A DNA stretch of 64,000 bases from Tranquillimonas rosea. Its GTDB lineage: Bacteria; Pseudomonadota; Alphaproteobacteria; Rhodobacterales; Rhodobacteraceae. The DNA lies in NCBI RefSeq assembly GCF_900111315.1, contig NZ_FOGU01000013.1:1-64000 (forward strand). The letters run 5' to 3'. The notes beneath the pieces were generated by a model that was not told the origin of the DNA, did not search any database, and saw nothing but the letters and a program-made list of their open reading frames with translations. Numbering within the stretch: position 1 is the stretch's first letter; each line of letters begins with the position of its first letter. The translations under genes and the position numbers were made by a program. Below, one piece after another: positions 8,941 through 17,350 of this stretch.

Positions 8941-9924
8941 GTGACAAGCGCCCAGTCCATCCCCGACGTTACGGTGGTCATTGCCGCCTACAACGCCGAA
9001 GCACCCGTAAGGCGCGCGGTCGACAGCGCGCTGGCCCAGATTGATGTCGCGGTCGAGGTGATCGTCGTCGATGATTGCTCGACCGACGGAACGGCGGCGA
9101 TCTGCCAGAGCATCGCCGACGTCGACCCGCGCCTCAGGGTGATCGTGCAACCGCGGAACGCCGGGCCGGCCGCCGCGCGCAACACCGCGCTCGCCAATTC
9201 CCGCGCCGCGTGGCTGACCGCGCTGGATTCCGACGACTTCATGGAGCCGCGGCGCCTGTCCACCCTGCTCGCCATCGCGCGGGAAGAAGAGGCCGATTTC
9301 GTCGCGGACGACCTCTTCAAGCAGGACGAGGGCGACACGGCCGGCGCCCGCCGGTGGCGCCTGTGGTCCGACGCCCCGATCGGCCGTCAGCACCTGGACG
9401 CCACCGACTTCGTCCGGGGCAACCTCACCTCGCGCCATGGCGGCCGCCGCGAGCTGGGCTTCGTGAAGCCGCTGATGTCGCGCGCGTTCCTCACCCGGCA
9501 CGCGCTCACCTACCCCGACCTGCGACTGGGCGAGGACTACGTGCTTTATGCCGAGGCGCTGATCCTGGGCGCGCGTTTCGTACTGACCGATCCGGCGGGA
9601 TACGTCGCGGTCGTCCGCGAAACCTCGCTTTCCGGCGCGCATCCCACCGAAGTGCACGAAGAGATGATCGCGCAGGATCGGCGGCTGATGGCGCTGCCCG
9701 GAGTCGCCCCCGCCACCCGCGCCGCCCTGACCCGGCATGTCCGCGAGGTCCAGAAAGAGTGGATGTGGCGCCGCATGATCGACGCGGTGCGTGAGTCCGA
9801 CCCGGTGGGCGCTGTCCGCTGCTTCTGGGCGCCGCCCGAGGTCGGGCTGGACCTAGCGGGAAAGCTGGGGGGCGAAGCCCTGCGCCGCACGCGGCACAAA
9901 CTGACGCGCACCCAGCACGGATAA
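8941..9924 (+). CDS. Glycosyltransferase family 2
   Basis: A 327-aa GT-A transferase similar in layout to the protein encoded at 7325-8341. It begins with GTG, supported by GGTGAGG about 8 nt upstream. Motifs are DVTVVIAAYNAEAPVRRAVDSA, VDDCSTDGTA, NAGPAAARNTAL and the acidic LDSDDF at about residues 96-101. It would act on the lipid-linked intermediate on the cytoplasmic side. The two genes may be an old duplication adding successive sugars. It starts a three-gene plus-strand run of transferases. Confidence 0.86.
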   Translation: MTSAQSIPDVTVVIAAYNAEAPVRRAVDSALAQIDVAVEVIVVDDCSTDGTAAICQSIADVDPRLRVIVQPRNAGPAAARNTALANSRAAWLTALDSDDFMEPRRLSTLLAIAREEEADFVADDLFKQDEGDTAGARRWRLWSDAPIGRQHLDATDFVRGNLTSRHGGRRELGFVKPLMSRAFLTRHALTYPDLRLGEDYVLYAEALILGARFVLTDPAGYVAVVRETSLSGAHPTEVHEEMIAQDRRLMALPGVAPATRAALTRHVREVQKEWMWRRMIDAVRESDPVGAVRCFWAPPEVGLDLAGKLGGEALRRTRHKLTRTQHG

Positions 9925-10081
9925 CGCCTGTTCCGGCGGCATCGTGCCCGCAGGGCGCCGCACCCTGCGGCAATCCGGCAGGGAACCGCCGACCGCCCCG
10001 GCGGGTCCGGCGCCCATGGGTGGACAATCATGCCGTGTCCCCGGAGCCTGCGCACAACCCGAGACCGACCGAGTCGCAAGA

Positions 10082-11113
10082 ATGAGCGAGACCGAGTCCG
10101 CGCCCTGCGCGCCCGAAGATGTCGCCGTCGTCGTTCCCGTCCTGAACGAGGCCGGGGCGATCGAGGCGTGCCTGCGCTCGCTCCTCGAGTCCGACGACTT
10201 CGCCCGCCGCACGCAGGTGATCGTCGCCGACGGCGGCAGCACGGACGGCACGCAGCAGATCGTTCGCGACCTTGCCGAACACGCGTTTCCGAACATCAGC
10301 CTGATCGACAACCCCGACCGGTTGCAATCCGCCGCCGTGAACCGCGCCGCGATGGATCAGCCGGCGCCGCGCAAGCTCCTGATCCGCTGCGATGGCCACT
10401 CGGTCTATCCCGAGGGGTATGTTCGGCGTGTGGCAGAGGCGCTGACCGCCCGGCCCGAGGCCGCGTCGGTGGCCACGGTCATGGACGCCACCGGCAATCG
10501 CGGCTTTCAAAGGGCGGCGGCTTGGGTCACGGACACGCCGATCGGCTCGGGCGGATCGGCCCATCGCGGGGGCCGCCGCTCGGGCTGGGTGGATCACGGC
10601 CACCACGCGGGGTTCCGGCTGGACTGGTTCCGCCGGATCGGCGGCTACGACCCGGCCTTTTCGCACAACGAGGATGCCGAATACGATTACCGGCTGGCGC
10701 AGGCCGGGGGCCGGGTCTGGCTGGAAAGCGATATCCGCCTTCAATACACCATGCGCCCAACCCTCGCCGCGCTGTGGCGGCAATACATGAACTACGGGAT
10801 GGGACGGGCGCGCACCCGCCAGAAGCACGAGATGCGCCTGAAGGCCCGGCAGATCGCGCCGGCTCTGCACGTCGCGCTCACGGCCTTCGCCCTGCTGGTG
10901 TCGCCGGTCCTGCCGGCCGCACTATTGTATCCCGCCTTCTACCTCCTCGTCCTCGCCATCACGTCCGTCGTCGGCGCGGTCAAGTTGCGGTCGACCGCCG
11001 GGCTATGGGCGGGACCGGCGCTGGCGGCGATGCATTTCGCGTGGGGGATCGGCTTTCTCCGGCAGACGCTGCGCCGCCCGCCACATCGCACGGCGACGGG
11101 GGCCGCCACATGA
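10082..11113 (+). CDS. Glycosyltransferase family 2, succinoglycan ExoA-like
   Basis: A 343-aa GT2 protein with a membrane-associated C-terminus. Motifs include VAVVVPVLNEAGAIEACL, VADGGSTDGTQQI, the ExoA-like RCDGHSVYPEGYV stretch and a central SHNEDAEYDYRL acidic motif; the tail holds two or three hydrophobic segments (about 260-310). In succinoglycan synthesis ExoA adds the first glucose in beta-1,3 linkage; the same step is plausible but unproven here. I used the ATG at 10082 because the domain begins right after it; the open frame extends upstream, but that part is proline/arginine-rich and not protein-like. It overlaps the next gene by 4 bp (ATGA). Confidence 0.82.
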   Translation: MSETESAPCAPEDVAVVVPVLNEAGAIEACLRSLLESDDFARRTQVIVADGGSTDGTQQIVRDLAEHAFPNISLIDNPDRLQSAAVNRAAMDQPAPRKLLIRCDGHSVYPEGYVRRVAEALTARPEAASVATVMDATGNRGFQRAAAWVTDTPIGSGGSAHRGGRRSGWVDHGHHAGFRLDWFRRIGGYDPAFSHNEDAEYDYRLAQAGGRVWLESDIRLQYTMRPTLAALWRQYMNYGMGRARTRQKHEMRLKARQIAPALHVALTAFALLVSPVLPAALLYPAFYLLVLAITSVVGAVKLRSTAGLWAGPALAAMHFAWGIGFLRQTLRRPPHRTATGAAT

Positions 11114-12027
11114 CCGACGGAAGCCCTGCGCGCCGGGTCGACATCCTCGTCTGCACCTTCAACCGGCCGCAGATCACTGCGACGCTCGACTCGCTCGACG
11201 CGCAGAAACGTCCGCCCGCGACCGAGCTGCGTATCATCGTCGCCGACAATGCCGAGACGCCGGCCTCGCAGTCCCTGATCGAAGAGCATGCCCGGACCCT
11301 CGCCACACCTGTCCGCTACGTCCATGCGCCCGCGCGCAACATCTCGATCGCGCGGAATGCCTGCCTCGACGCGGCAACGGGCGACTGGGTCGCCCTGATC
11401 GACGATGACGAGATCGCCGACGGCGACTGGATCGCCGCCCTCCTGCGTCGCGCCGACGAGACCGGGGCCGACGCCGTATTCGGCCCGGCGCTGGCGGAAT
11501 ACGGGCCCGAGGCGCCCGAGTGGATGCGGCAGCAGGCACATCATTCCAACATCCCCGAACGCCGCGACGGCGTGGTCGAGACGGGCCACACCTGCAACGC
11601 GCTCGTCCGGTTCGGCGATGTCCCGTGGGCCGACGAGCGTTTCGACCTGGCGCGGGGCCGGTCGGGCGGCGAGGATACCGAGTTTTTCTTCCGCCTCATG
11701 CGCCACGGCGCGCGGTTCGAGATCGCCGACGAGGCCATCGTGCGCGAACCCGTCGCGCCCGACCGCCTGCGTCTCGGCTGGCTGATGCAGCGCAAGTACC
11801 GGATGGGGCAGAGCTATGCCGCCTCGGCGCCGGGGCTGGCGGCGCGGGTCAAGCTGGCCCTGACCGCCGCGGCAAAGACCGCCTATTGCGGCGTGGCCGC
11901 CTGCGGACGCGCCGCCGCCACCGACCGCCGGAATTTCTGGACACTGCGCATGGCGCTGCATGCAGGGGTCGTCTCGGGATGTCTCGCGCTGCCGCAGGCT
12001 GAGCTCTACGGCCACCGGAACGATTGA
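11110..12027 (+). CDS. Glycosyltransferase family 2, ExoM-like
   Basis: A 305-aa GT2 protein. The ATG at 11110 lies in an ATGA overlap with the upstream transferase, which fixes the start and suggests coupled translation. Motifs are RVDILVCTFNRPQITATL, RNISIARNACLDAATGDWVA and the metal-binding LIDDDE at about residue 98. A GGEDTEFFFRLMRHG stretch near residue 190 is the usual late GT2 motif with catalytic base candidates. Succinoglycan ExoM has this organisation, so it probably adds a hexose to the growing repeat unit. It faces the minus-strand GT4 gene with only 6 bp between the stop codons. Confidence 0.83.
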   Translation: MTDGSPARRVDILVCTFNRPQITATLDSLDAQKRPPATELRIIVADNAETPASQSLIEEHARTLATPVRYVHAPARNISIARNACLDAATGDWVALIDDDEIADGDWIAALLRRADETGADAVFGPALAEYGPEAPEWMRQQAHHSNIPERRDGVVETGHTCNALVRFGDVPWADERFDLARGRSGGEDTEFFFRLMRHGARFEIADEAIVREPVAPDRLRLGWLMQRKYRMGQSYAASAPGLAARVKLALTAAAKTAYCGVAACGRAAATDRRNFWTLRMALHAGVVSGCLALPQAELYGHRND

Positions 12028-12033
12028 GTCGGC

Positions 12034-13137
12034 TCAGGACGTGGCGGCCACCGGCGCCGACGGTCGCGCCGGCAGGCCCGCCCGCGCCGCCTCGGCCAGC
12101 ACCTCAAGAACCGTGTCGATCTGGCTCTCGCGGTCCAGGTCCGGGCGCCGCGAATAGTCCAGCGCCGCCTGCGAGACGCTTTCGTAACGGTCCGTGTCGT
12201 CCCAGAGCGCCCGCAGCGCCGCGACCCATTCCTCCGCCGGCGCATCGGCATCGACCAGAAGGCCGCCGGGCCCGATCGCTTCGGGCAGCCCGCCGCGGCG
12301 CGCGCCGATGACGGGGATGCCGCTGTAATGCGCCTCGGCGGCGACACGGCCGAACGCCTCTTCCCACCGGCTCGGCGCCAGAAGGATGCGTGTCTGCCCG
12401 TAGATCTCGCGCATGTCGTTCGTGCCGGGATGCATCGTGACGTTCGACAGCCTGGCCAGCCGCGCATCGCGGGCCGCGCGTTCCTCGCCGGTCAGGCCCC
12501 AGCCCTCGACGAACAGGAACGGGATGTCGGGGCAGCGCTCCGCCAGCGTCAGCGCCGTCTCGAGCCCCTTCTGGGGATGCGGGTTGATGAAGGTCACGTA
12601 TTCGCGGCTGGTCTCGGTCCGATAACTCTCGGGCGTGAACATCGGATGCACGACGCGCGATTTCAGGCCGTAGTGCCGCTCGAACCACGCCGCCGTGAAG
12701 GACGAGTTGGCAATCGCCGGGATCTGTCCCAACGTCGCGAGGTCGCCGCCCAGATCCTCGACCTCGACATTGCGGAAGTAGATCACCGAGGGGATTCCGG
12801 CGTCGAGAAAGGCGCGCGCGATCGGCACCGGCTTGTAGGATTGCACGACGGCCACATCCGGCGCCTCGCGCGCCACCAGCTCGGGCACCCCTTCCCACGG
12901 GAACCAGCCGCGATGCACGCGGTAGCCCAGCGCGGTGTCGGCCACAGTGCGCCGCCCCGTCAGTTTCATCGCGATCCGGCCGCGCAGCCCGATCAGGCCC
13001 TCGCCCGCCAGACCGGCAAGCACCGACACGTCATGGCCGCGCCGTGTCATCGATAGAGCCATCTCATGCGTGCTGGCCTGCGCGCCCCCCTTCATCTGGG
13101 GAAGGTAGGGATGCGCGCTGCCGAAAACGATCTTCAT
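12034..13137 (-). CDS. Glycosyltransferase family 4
   Basis: A 367-aa retaining GT-B transferase. The N-terminal domain starts MKIVFGSAHPYLPQMKGGAQ with the glycine-rich donor loop. The C-terminal Rossmann domain carries NPHPQKGLETAL, APSRWEEAFGRVAAEA and VIGARRGGLPEAI, the last containing the EX7E-type acidic pair common in GT4 enzymes. It probably acts in the same exopolysaccharide pathway and lies downstream of the ExoL-like gene on the minus strand with a 28-bp gap. Succinoglycan clusters have no obligatory GT4 of this type, so the repeat unit may differ from classical succinoglycan. Confidence 0.85.
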   Translation of the reverse strand: MKIVFGSAHPYLPQMKGGAQASTHEMALSMTRRGHDVSVLAGLAGEGLIGLRGRIAMKLTGRRTVADTALGYRVHRGWFPWEGVPELVAREAPDVAVVQSYKPVPIARAFLDAGIPSVIYFRNVEVEDLGGDLATLGQIPAIANSSFTAAWFERHYGLKSRVVHPMFTPESYRTETSREYVTFINPHPQKGLETALTLAERCPDIPFLFVEGWGLTGEERAARDARLARLSNVTMHPGTNDMREIYGQTRILLAPSRWEEAFGRVAAEAHYSGIPVIGARRGGLPEAIGPGGLLVDADAPAEEWVAALRALWDDTDRYESVSQAALDYSRRPDLDRESQIDTVLEVLAEAARAGLPARPSAPVAATS

Positions 13138-13165
13138 GCGTCCGCCTCACTCGGAAAACCCGCCA

Positions 13166-14356
13166 TCACGACGCCTCCTCGGCCATGCCGGCCTCATGCC
13201 CGGACGCGGCGAACCGCTGGGCCGCGCCGCCGGTGGCAAGCGCCCGCACCAGCGCTGCGCACTCTTCAACCGTGACCGACCAAAGCGCGCGCGGCTGCTC
13301 TTCCAGGCGGGCGATCTGCGCCGCGTAATCCGCCGGTTTCAGCGCGGCGAAATACGCCCACAGCGACGCCGCGTCCGCGGTGTCGACCGTGACGCCGAAG
13401 CCGTTCCGGTCCAGGAAGGCCCCGGTTTCGACATGGGCCAGCGCGATCGGAAGCGTGGCGTGGAAGGCGCTTTCATACAGACGGTTCGGCAGCAGCCAGG
13501 CCGAGTTGTGCCCCTCTTCGAAAAAGTCGATGCACCACGAGAAATGCACGTCGCCGTATATCTCCGGCAGGTCGCGGGCGCCGTCGTATGCCCCTTCGAA
13601 CCGCATGTTCGGCACCTCGCGCACCTCGGCGGCGAGATCGGGAAAGACCGCCGGCGTCGGGCGCCCGCGCAGCACGACCTCGACCTGCCCGTCACCGCGG
13701 CGCGCGAGATCCGACAGGATCTCGAACGACTTGCGGCACCGGAGCGCCCCAAACCAGCCGATGCGCCACGGAGGCCCCGGCGTCGTGGCCCCGGCGGCGG
13801 TCACATCGTCGGTCAGGGCCGGCACCTTGTTCTCGACCACCAGCGTCCGGGCGCCGAACACCGCGCCCAGATGGTTGCGCACGAAGGCGGGGGAACTGGT
13901 AATCGCGAGGTCGACGGAATGGGCCAGCCGCCGCTCGAGCGCCCGGAGCGCGCGCCCCGCCACGCCCTCGCTCGTCAGCAGACGGTGAATGTCGAGACAT
14001 TCGTAGACGAGCCGCGGCCTGCGGCCGGTCCGCGCCTCGATCCGGCGCACCACCCGCACCGCGATGGCCAGCATCTCGAGGTTGCGCGCCATCAGCACGT
14101 CGGAATCCCCGAATTGCTCTGCCAGAGCCTCGACCCGCGCCAGGCAGACCCGCGCCACCGCCGCCGCCCGCGCCGCGAGACGGGCATCGCGCGTCTCGCC
14201 AAGAACCAGCGGCGCGGTCTCGAAGACCGGCACCGCCCGCCCCTCGCGGACGAACCCGGCCGGAACGATGTCGGCATCGCCGGCCTCTAGCATCGCGACC
14301 CGGCGGCGCACCGCGGGATCGGCGAGGTCATGGACGAGATACCCGATACGGGTCAT
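13166..14356 (-). CDS. Exopolysaccharide glycosyltransferase, ExoL-like
   Basis: A 396-aa GT-B type protein. The start MTRIGYLVHDLADPAVRRRV at 14356 and the downstream LMARNLEMLAIAVRV, LVYECLDIHRLL and VENKVPAL stretches match the ExoL family of succinoglycan glucosyltransferases as I know it from Rhodobacterales and rhizobia. The donor-domain region includes WRIGWFGALRCRKSFEIL and LPNRLYESAFHATLPIAL. An upstream extension to 14596 is open but is low-complexity and has no ribosome site, so it is left out. It would transfer glucose to the membrane-bound oligosaccharide. This is the last clear exo gene before the dehydrogenase. Confidence 0.82.
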   Translation of the reverse strand: MTRIGYLVHDLADPAVRRRVAMLEAGDADIVPAGFVREGRAVPVFETAPLVLGETRDARLAARAAAVARVCLARVEALAEQFGDSDVLMARNLEMLAIAVRVVRRIEARTGRRPRLVYECLDIHRLLTSEGVAGRALRALERRLAHSVDLAITSSPAFVRNHLGAVFGARTLVVENKVPALTDDVTAAGATTPGPPWRIGWFGALRCRKSFEILSDLARRGDGQVEVVLRGRPTPAVFPDLAAEVREVPNMRFEGAYDGARDLPEIYGDVHFSWCIDFFEEGHNSAWLLPNRLYESAFHATLPIALAHVETGAFLDRNGFGVTVDTADAASLWAYFAALKPADYAAQIARLEEQPRALWSVTVEECAALVRALATGGAAQRFAASGHEAGMAEEAS

Positions 14357-14529
14357 GTCACGCGCTCCGTTCCGCACATCGGAAAACCGCACGGAGACGC
14401 GCGGCACTTGCCGGACCCTTAGCGCAGGATGCCACGCGATGTCACAGCGGGGGCGAGCCGGAGACGGCAATATCCCGCCTTGCGTGCATGCTGTGCGCGA
14501 ATTCCGGCCGTCGCCGGAAAAGCCGGCAG

Positions 14530-14556
14530 GCAGGGGCCGCCGGGGGCGGCCCCTGC
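14530..14556 (-). terminator. GC-rich hairpin after the PQQ dehydrogenase gene
   Basis: A perfect 12-bp stem (GCAGGGGCCGCC at 14530-14541 with its complement at 14545-14556) has a 3-nt loop, just 5 bp past the minus-strand stop at 14562. The T-run comes only about 10 nt later, so it may protect the mRNA end as well as terminate. Confidence 0.55.
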
Positions 14557-14561
14557 CCGTC

Positions 14562-16817
14562 TCAGTCCTGAGGCAGGGTGTAGGCGATGACTGCATCGCT
14601 CACACCGGTCTCCATGAAGTGATGCCCGCCGGGCGCGATCAGGACATACTGCTGACCGTCGACCTCGTAGGTTATCGGGTTGGCCTGCCCGCCCGCCGGA
14701 AGGCTGTCGGTCCAGAGCACCTCGCCCGTTTCGATGTCGATGGCCCGGAACAGGTTGTCCGTCGCAGCCCCGATGAAGACGAGCCCTCCGGCGGTGACGA
14801 CCGAGCCGCCGTTGTTCGGCGTGCCGATCGTCAGCGGCAGGTGCGAGGGGATGCCCCACGGCCCGTTGCGCCGCGCGGTGCCGATCGGCTCGTCCCAAAG
14901 GGTCTCGCCCGTCTCCAGGTCGATGGCCCGGATACCGCCATAGGGCGGTTGCGTGCAGGGCATCCCCGTCAGCGGCGAGCGCCAGCCCGCGTTCACGTCG
15001 ATGGCGTAGGGCGACCCCGCCTGCGGATCGCCGGCGCCCTCGGGGCCGCCGCCTCCGCCGCCGCCCTCTTCGTTGATGGCGCGGAGGTTGCGCGCGTCGG
15101 CCTCTTCCCGCGGGATCAGGCGGTTGTGGTTGGGGATGTTGTTGTAGTTCGCGACGATGATACCCCGGTCGGTATCGACCGCGACAGAGCCCCAGTCGGA
15201 CCCGCCGTTATACCCCGGATACTGGATCCAGTGCCGGTCGGCGGACGGCGGCGTGTAGAACCCGTCGTAGTTCGAGCGACGGAACTGGATGCGGCACCAC
15301 AGCTGATCGATCGGCGAAAATCCGAACATGTCGCGCTCGGTCAGGGGATCGAAGCGCAGCGTGTGATAGCCGCTCGTCGGCTGCGTCTGCGACAGGTACT
15401 CGGGCTCGATCTCGCCGGTCGAGGGAACCTCGAACTCTCCCACCGGGAACAGGCTCTCGCCGGTCTCGCGGTTGAGAACGTAGATGTCGCCCTGCTTCGA
15501 GGGCAGGATGATCGCCGGCACGCTGCCGTCCTCGGTCGGGAAATCCACCAGCGTCGCCTGGCTGCCGAGGTCATAGTCCCACACGTCGCGGCGCACCGTC
15601 TGGAACGACCAGGCCGGCTCGCCCGTGGTCACGTCGAGCGCGACCAGAGAGGTCGACCATTCGTTCTCGGCCTCCGAGCGGTTCGAGCCGTAGTAGTCGA
15701 CCGACGAGTTGCCCATCGGCATGTAGGCATAGCCCAGCTCTTCGTCCGCGACCCCGGTGGTCCACATGTTCGGGGTGCCGCGGGTATAGACCTCGCCCTC
15801 TGGCGGACCGTCGCGGTTCTCGTCCGGAGCGGCGAGGTCCCACGCCCAGGCCAATTCGCCGGTGCGGGCGCTGTAGCCGCGGATCACGCCCGACGGGGCG
15901 TCCTCGGCCTGACCGTCCTTGACCTGGGCACCGGTCACGACGATGCCGCGCACGATCGTCGGAGGCGCGGTGACGGCGTACCAGCCCGGCACCCGTTCGC
16001 CGATGTCCTGCCACAGGTCCACGGTGCCGTTTTCGCCGAAGTCCTCGCATGGCTCGCCCGTCTCGGCGTCCAGCGCAATGAGCTTGGCGTCGATCGTGGC
16101 CTCGATGACGCGCGTGGCGCAGGTGTCACCCTCGGCCGCCTCGGAATCCGTCCAGAGGCTCACGCCCCGGCACGAGGCCGAGTACGGGATCGCCTCGTCC
16201 GGCACGCCGGGATTGAAGCGCCAGTTCTCTTCGCCGCTGGCCGCGTCGACCGAGATCAGGATGTTCTTGGCCGAACACATCAGCAGGTCGTCCCCAACCT
16301 TCAGCGGCGTGCTTTCGGGCGCATAGCGTCCCTCGGCCTCGGGGCTGGGCATGTCGCCGGTGTGATAGACGAAGGCCCGTTCCAGTTGGCCGACATTGTC
16401 CGGCGTGATCTGGGCGAGCGGCGAATACCGCGTCGCCTGCGCGTCACCGCCCCAGAACGGCCAGTCGGCGCCGATCTCGGGCAGGTCCTGCGGCGCGGTG
16501 GCGAGGCCCTCCGGGCTTTCGCCGGCGGACGCGTCCTGCTGGCCATCGTCGGCGGACGCGTCCTGCTGGTCATCGTCGGCGGGCGTACTCTGACCGTCCG
16601 CCTGATCCGGGCTGTCGCCCCCTGACTCGCCGCCCTCCGGGCCGGACTCGCCCGCGCCGTCGGCGCCATCCTCGGCCGGCGCCGCCTGGTTCTCTCTCTC
16701 GGAGGCCGCGCCGCTGTCGTCCTGGGCGCTGACGGGGCCGGCCAGCGTCACCGCGTCCAGGCCAAGGGCCAGGGCCGAGACCGCGCAGAGGGCCGAGGAG
16801 TGGGTAAGAATTCTCAT
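14562..16817 (-). CDS. PQQ-dependent dehydrogenase, glucose/quinate/shikimate family, periplasmic catalytic module
   Basis: A 751-aa secreted quinoprotein that would oxidise a sugar or cyclitol in the periplasm and pass electrons to ubiquinone. Signal peptide at about 1-31; an Asp/Glu/Ala/Gly/Gln-rich linker at about 32-110; then an eight-bladed PQQ propeller beginning WPFWGGDAQATRYSPLAQI. The motif RRDVWDYDLGSQ (about 405-416) holds the catalytic Asp, and PSKQGDIYVLNRETG (about 435) the conserved Lys. E. coli Gcd carries five membrane helices at its N-terminus; this protein has none, and they are encoded separately just upstream at 16821-17189. The usual HH before the catalytic DVWD is RR here. 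No PQQ synthesis genes are in the window. GAGGAG 7 nt upstream sets the start. Confidence 0.87.
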   Translation of the reverse strand: MRILTHSSALCAVSALALGLDAVTLAGPVSAQDDSGAASERENQAAPAEDGADGAGESGPEGGESGGDSPDQADGQSTPADDDQQDASADDGQQDASAGESPEGLATAPQDLPEIGADWPFWGGDAQATRYSPLAQITPDNVGQLERAFVYHTGDMPSPEAEGRYAPESTPLKVGDDLLMCSAKNILISVDAASGEENWRFNPGVPDEAIPYSASCRGVSLWTDSEAAEGDTCATRVIEATIDAKLIALDAETGEPCEDFGENGTVDLWQDIGERVPGWYAVTAPPTIVRGIVVTGAQVKDGQAEDAPSGVIRGYSARTGELAWAWDLAAPDENRDGPPEGEVYTRGTPNMWTTGVADEELGYAYMPMGNSSVDYYGSNRSEAENEWSTSLVALDVTTGEPAWSFQTVRRDVWDYDLGSQATLVDFPTEDGSVPAIILPSKQGDIYVLNRETGESLFPVGEFEVPSTGEIEPEYLSQTQPTSGYHTLRFDPLTERDMFGFSPIDQLWCRIQFRRSNYDGFYTPPSADRHWIQYPGYNGGSDWGSVAVDTDRGIIVANYNNIPNHNRLIPREEADARNLRAINEEGGGGGGGPEGAGDPQAGSPYAIDVNAGWRSPLTGMPCTQPPYGGIRAIDLETGETLWDEPIGTARRNGPWGIPSHLPLTIGTPNNGGSVVTAGGLVFIGAATDNLFRAIDIETGEVLWTDSLPAGGQANPITYEVDGQQYVLIAPGGHHFMETGVSDAVIAYTLPQD
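16524..16577 (-). repeat. Two-copy 27-bp tandem repeat in the dehydrogenase linker
   Basis: Units at 16524-16550 and 16551-16577 differ at one base. On the minus strand they encode the nine-residue units DDQQDASA(D) and DDGQQDASA within the acidic linker behind the signal peptide. This looks like a recent in-frame duplication in a flexible region. Confidence 0.8.
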
Positions 16818-16820
16818 GGC

Positions 16821-17189
16821 TCAGCTCCTCTTGCGGAGGGAAAGGGCGGGGATGCACAGCAGCAGCACGATCAGGATGACGATCGGGGCGACGACGCGCG
16901 GCGCCCAGGCCCACCAGTCGAAGCCGACTTCCCAGATCGTCCAGATCACAGTGCCGATCCAGACGAGGGAATAGACCAAAACGGCCTGGATCAGCCCCCG
17001 GCCCAGGCAATAGGCGGTAATCAGAAGACCCACGCCCGCGATCGCGTAATACCAGCTGCCGCCAAGCGTGATCAGCCAGATCCCCCCGGCGACAAGGACG
17101 AGGCCCAGCACCGCCAGAAGCACGGCCAGCGCCACCAGGAGCCAGCCGACGGCGCCGCGGCTGCTTCCTCCCATCGAATAATCGGTCAT
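16821..17189 (-). CDS. Membrane-anchor module of a split PQQ glucose-type dehydrogenase
   Basis: A 122-aa protein with about four to five hydrophobic segments. The stretch GGIWLITLGGSWYYAIAGVG, followed by TVIWTIWEVGFDWWAWAPRV, is the signature of the N-terminal membrane domain that is fused to the propeller in ordinary membrane-bound PQQ glucose and quinate dehydrogenases. Here it is a separate gene ending 3 bp before the catalytic gene, so the two should be co-translated and assemble as a complex. The domain normally carries the ubiquinone site. The ATG at 17189 has GAGGGA about 8 nt upstream; an ATG at 17204 is possible but worse placed. Confidence 0.8.
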   Translation of the reverse strand: MTDYSMGGSSRGAVGWLLVALAVLLAVLGLVLVAGGIWLITLGGSWYYAIAGVGLLITAYCLGRGLIQAVLVYSLVWIGTVIWTIWEVGFDWWAWAPRVVAPIVILIVLLLCIPALSLRKRS

Positions 17190-17350
17190 GACAAAATCCC
17201 TCATGCGGCCGGTCCCGCCCGAGCCGAGGCGCGGGTTGCGACCAAGTGTCCTATGTTGGAACCGGCCACGCGGCCGAGGGTTCCGCGCCGTTCCCGAAAT
17301 ACGAAGGGATTGAGGGGCAAGGGGAATTGCCACCGCCGGGCGCGCCGCGC

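Noticed and set aside
15040-15075. Run of GCC/CCG triplets in the PQQ dehydrogenase gene as a possible microsatellite
   Set aside because: It encodes a short Gly run (EEGGGGGGGPEG) in a surface loop; too short and imperfect to call a functional repeat.
14064-16625. An 853-codon plus-strand open frame antisense to the PQQ dehydrogenase gene
   Set aside because: It is a codon shadow of a high-GC gene on the other strand: Arg/Gly/His-rich, no domain, no ribosome site, while the minus-strand frame has clear PQQ motifs.
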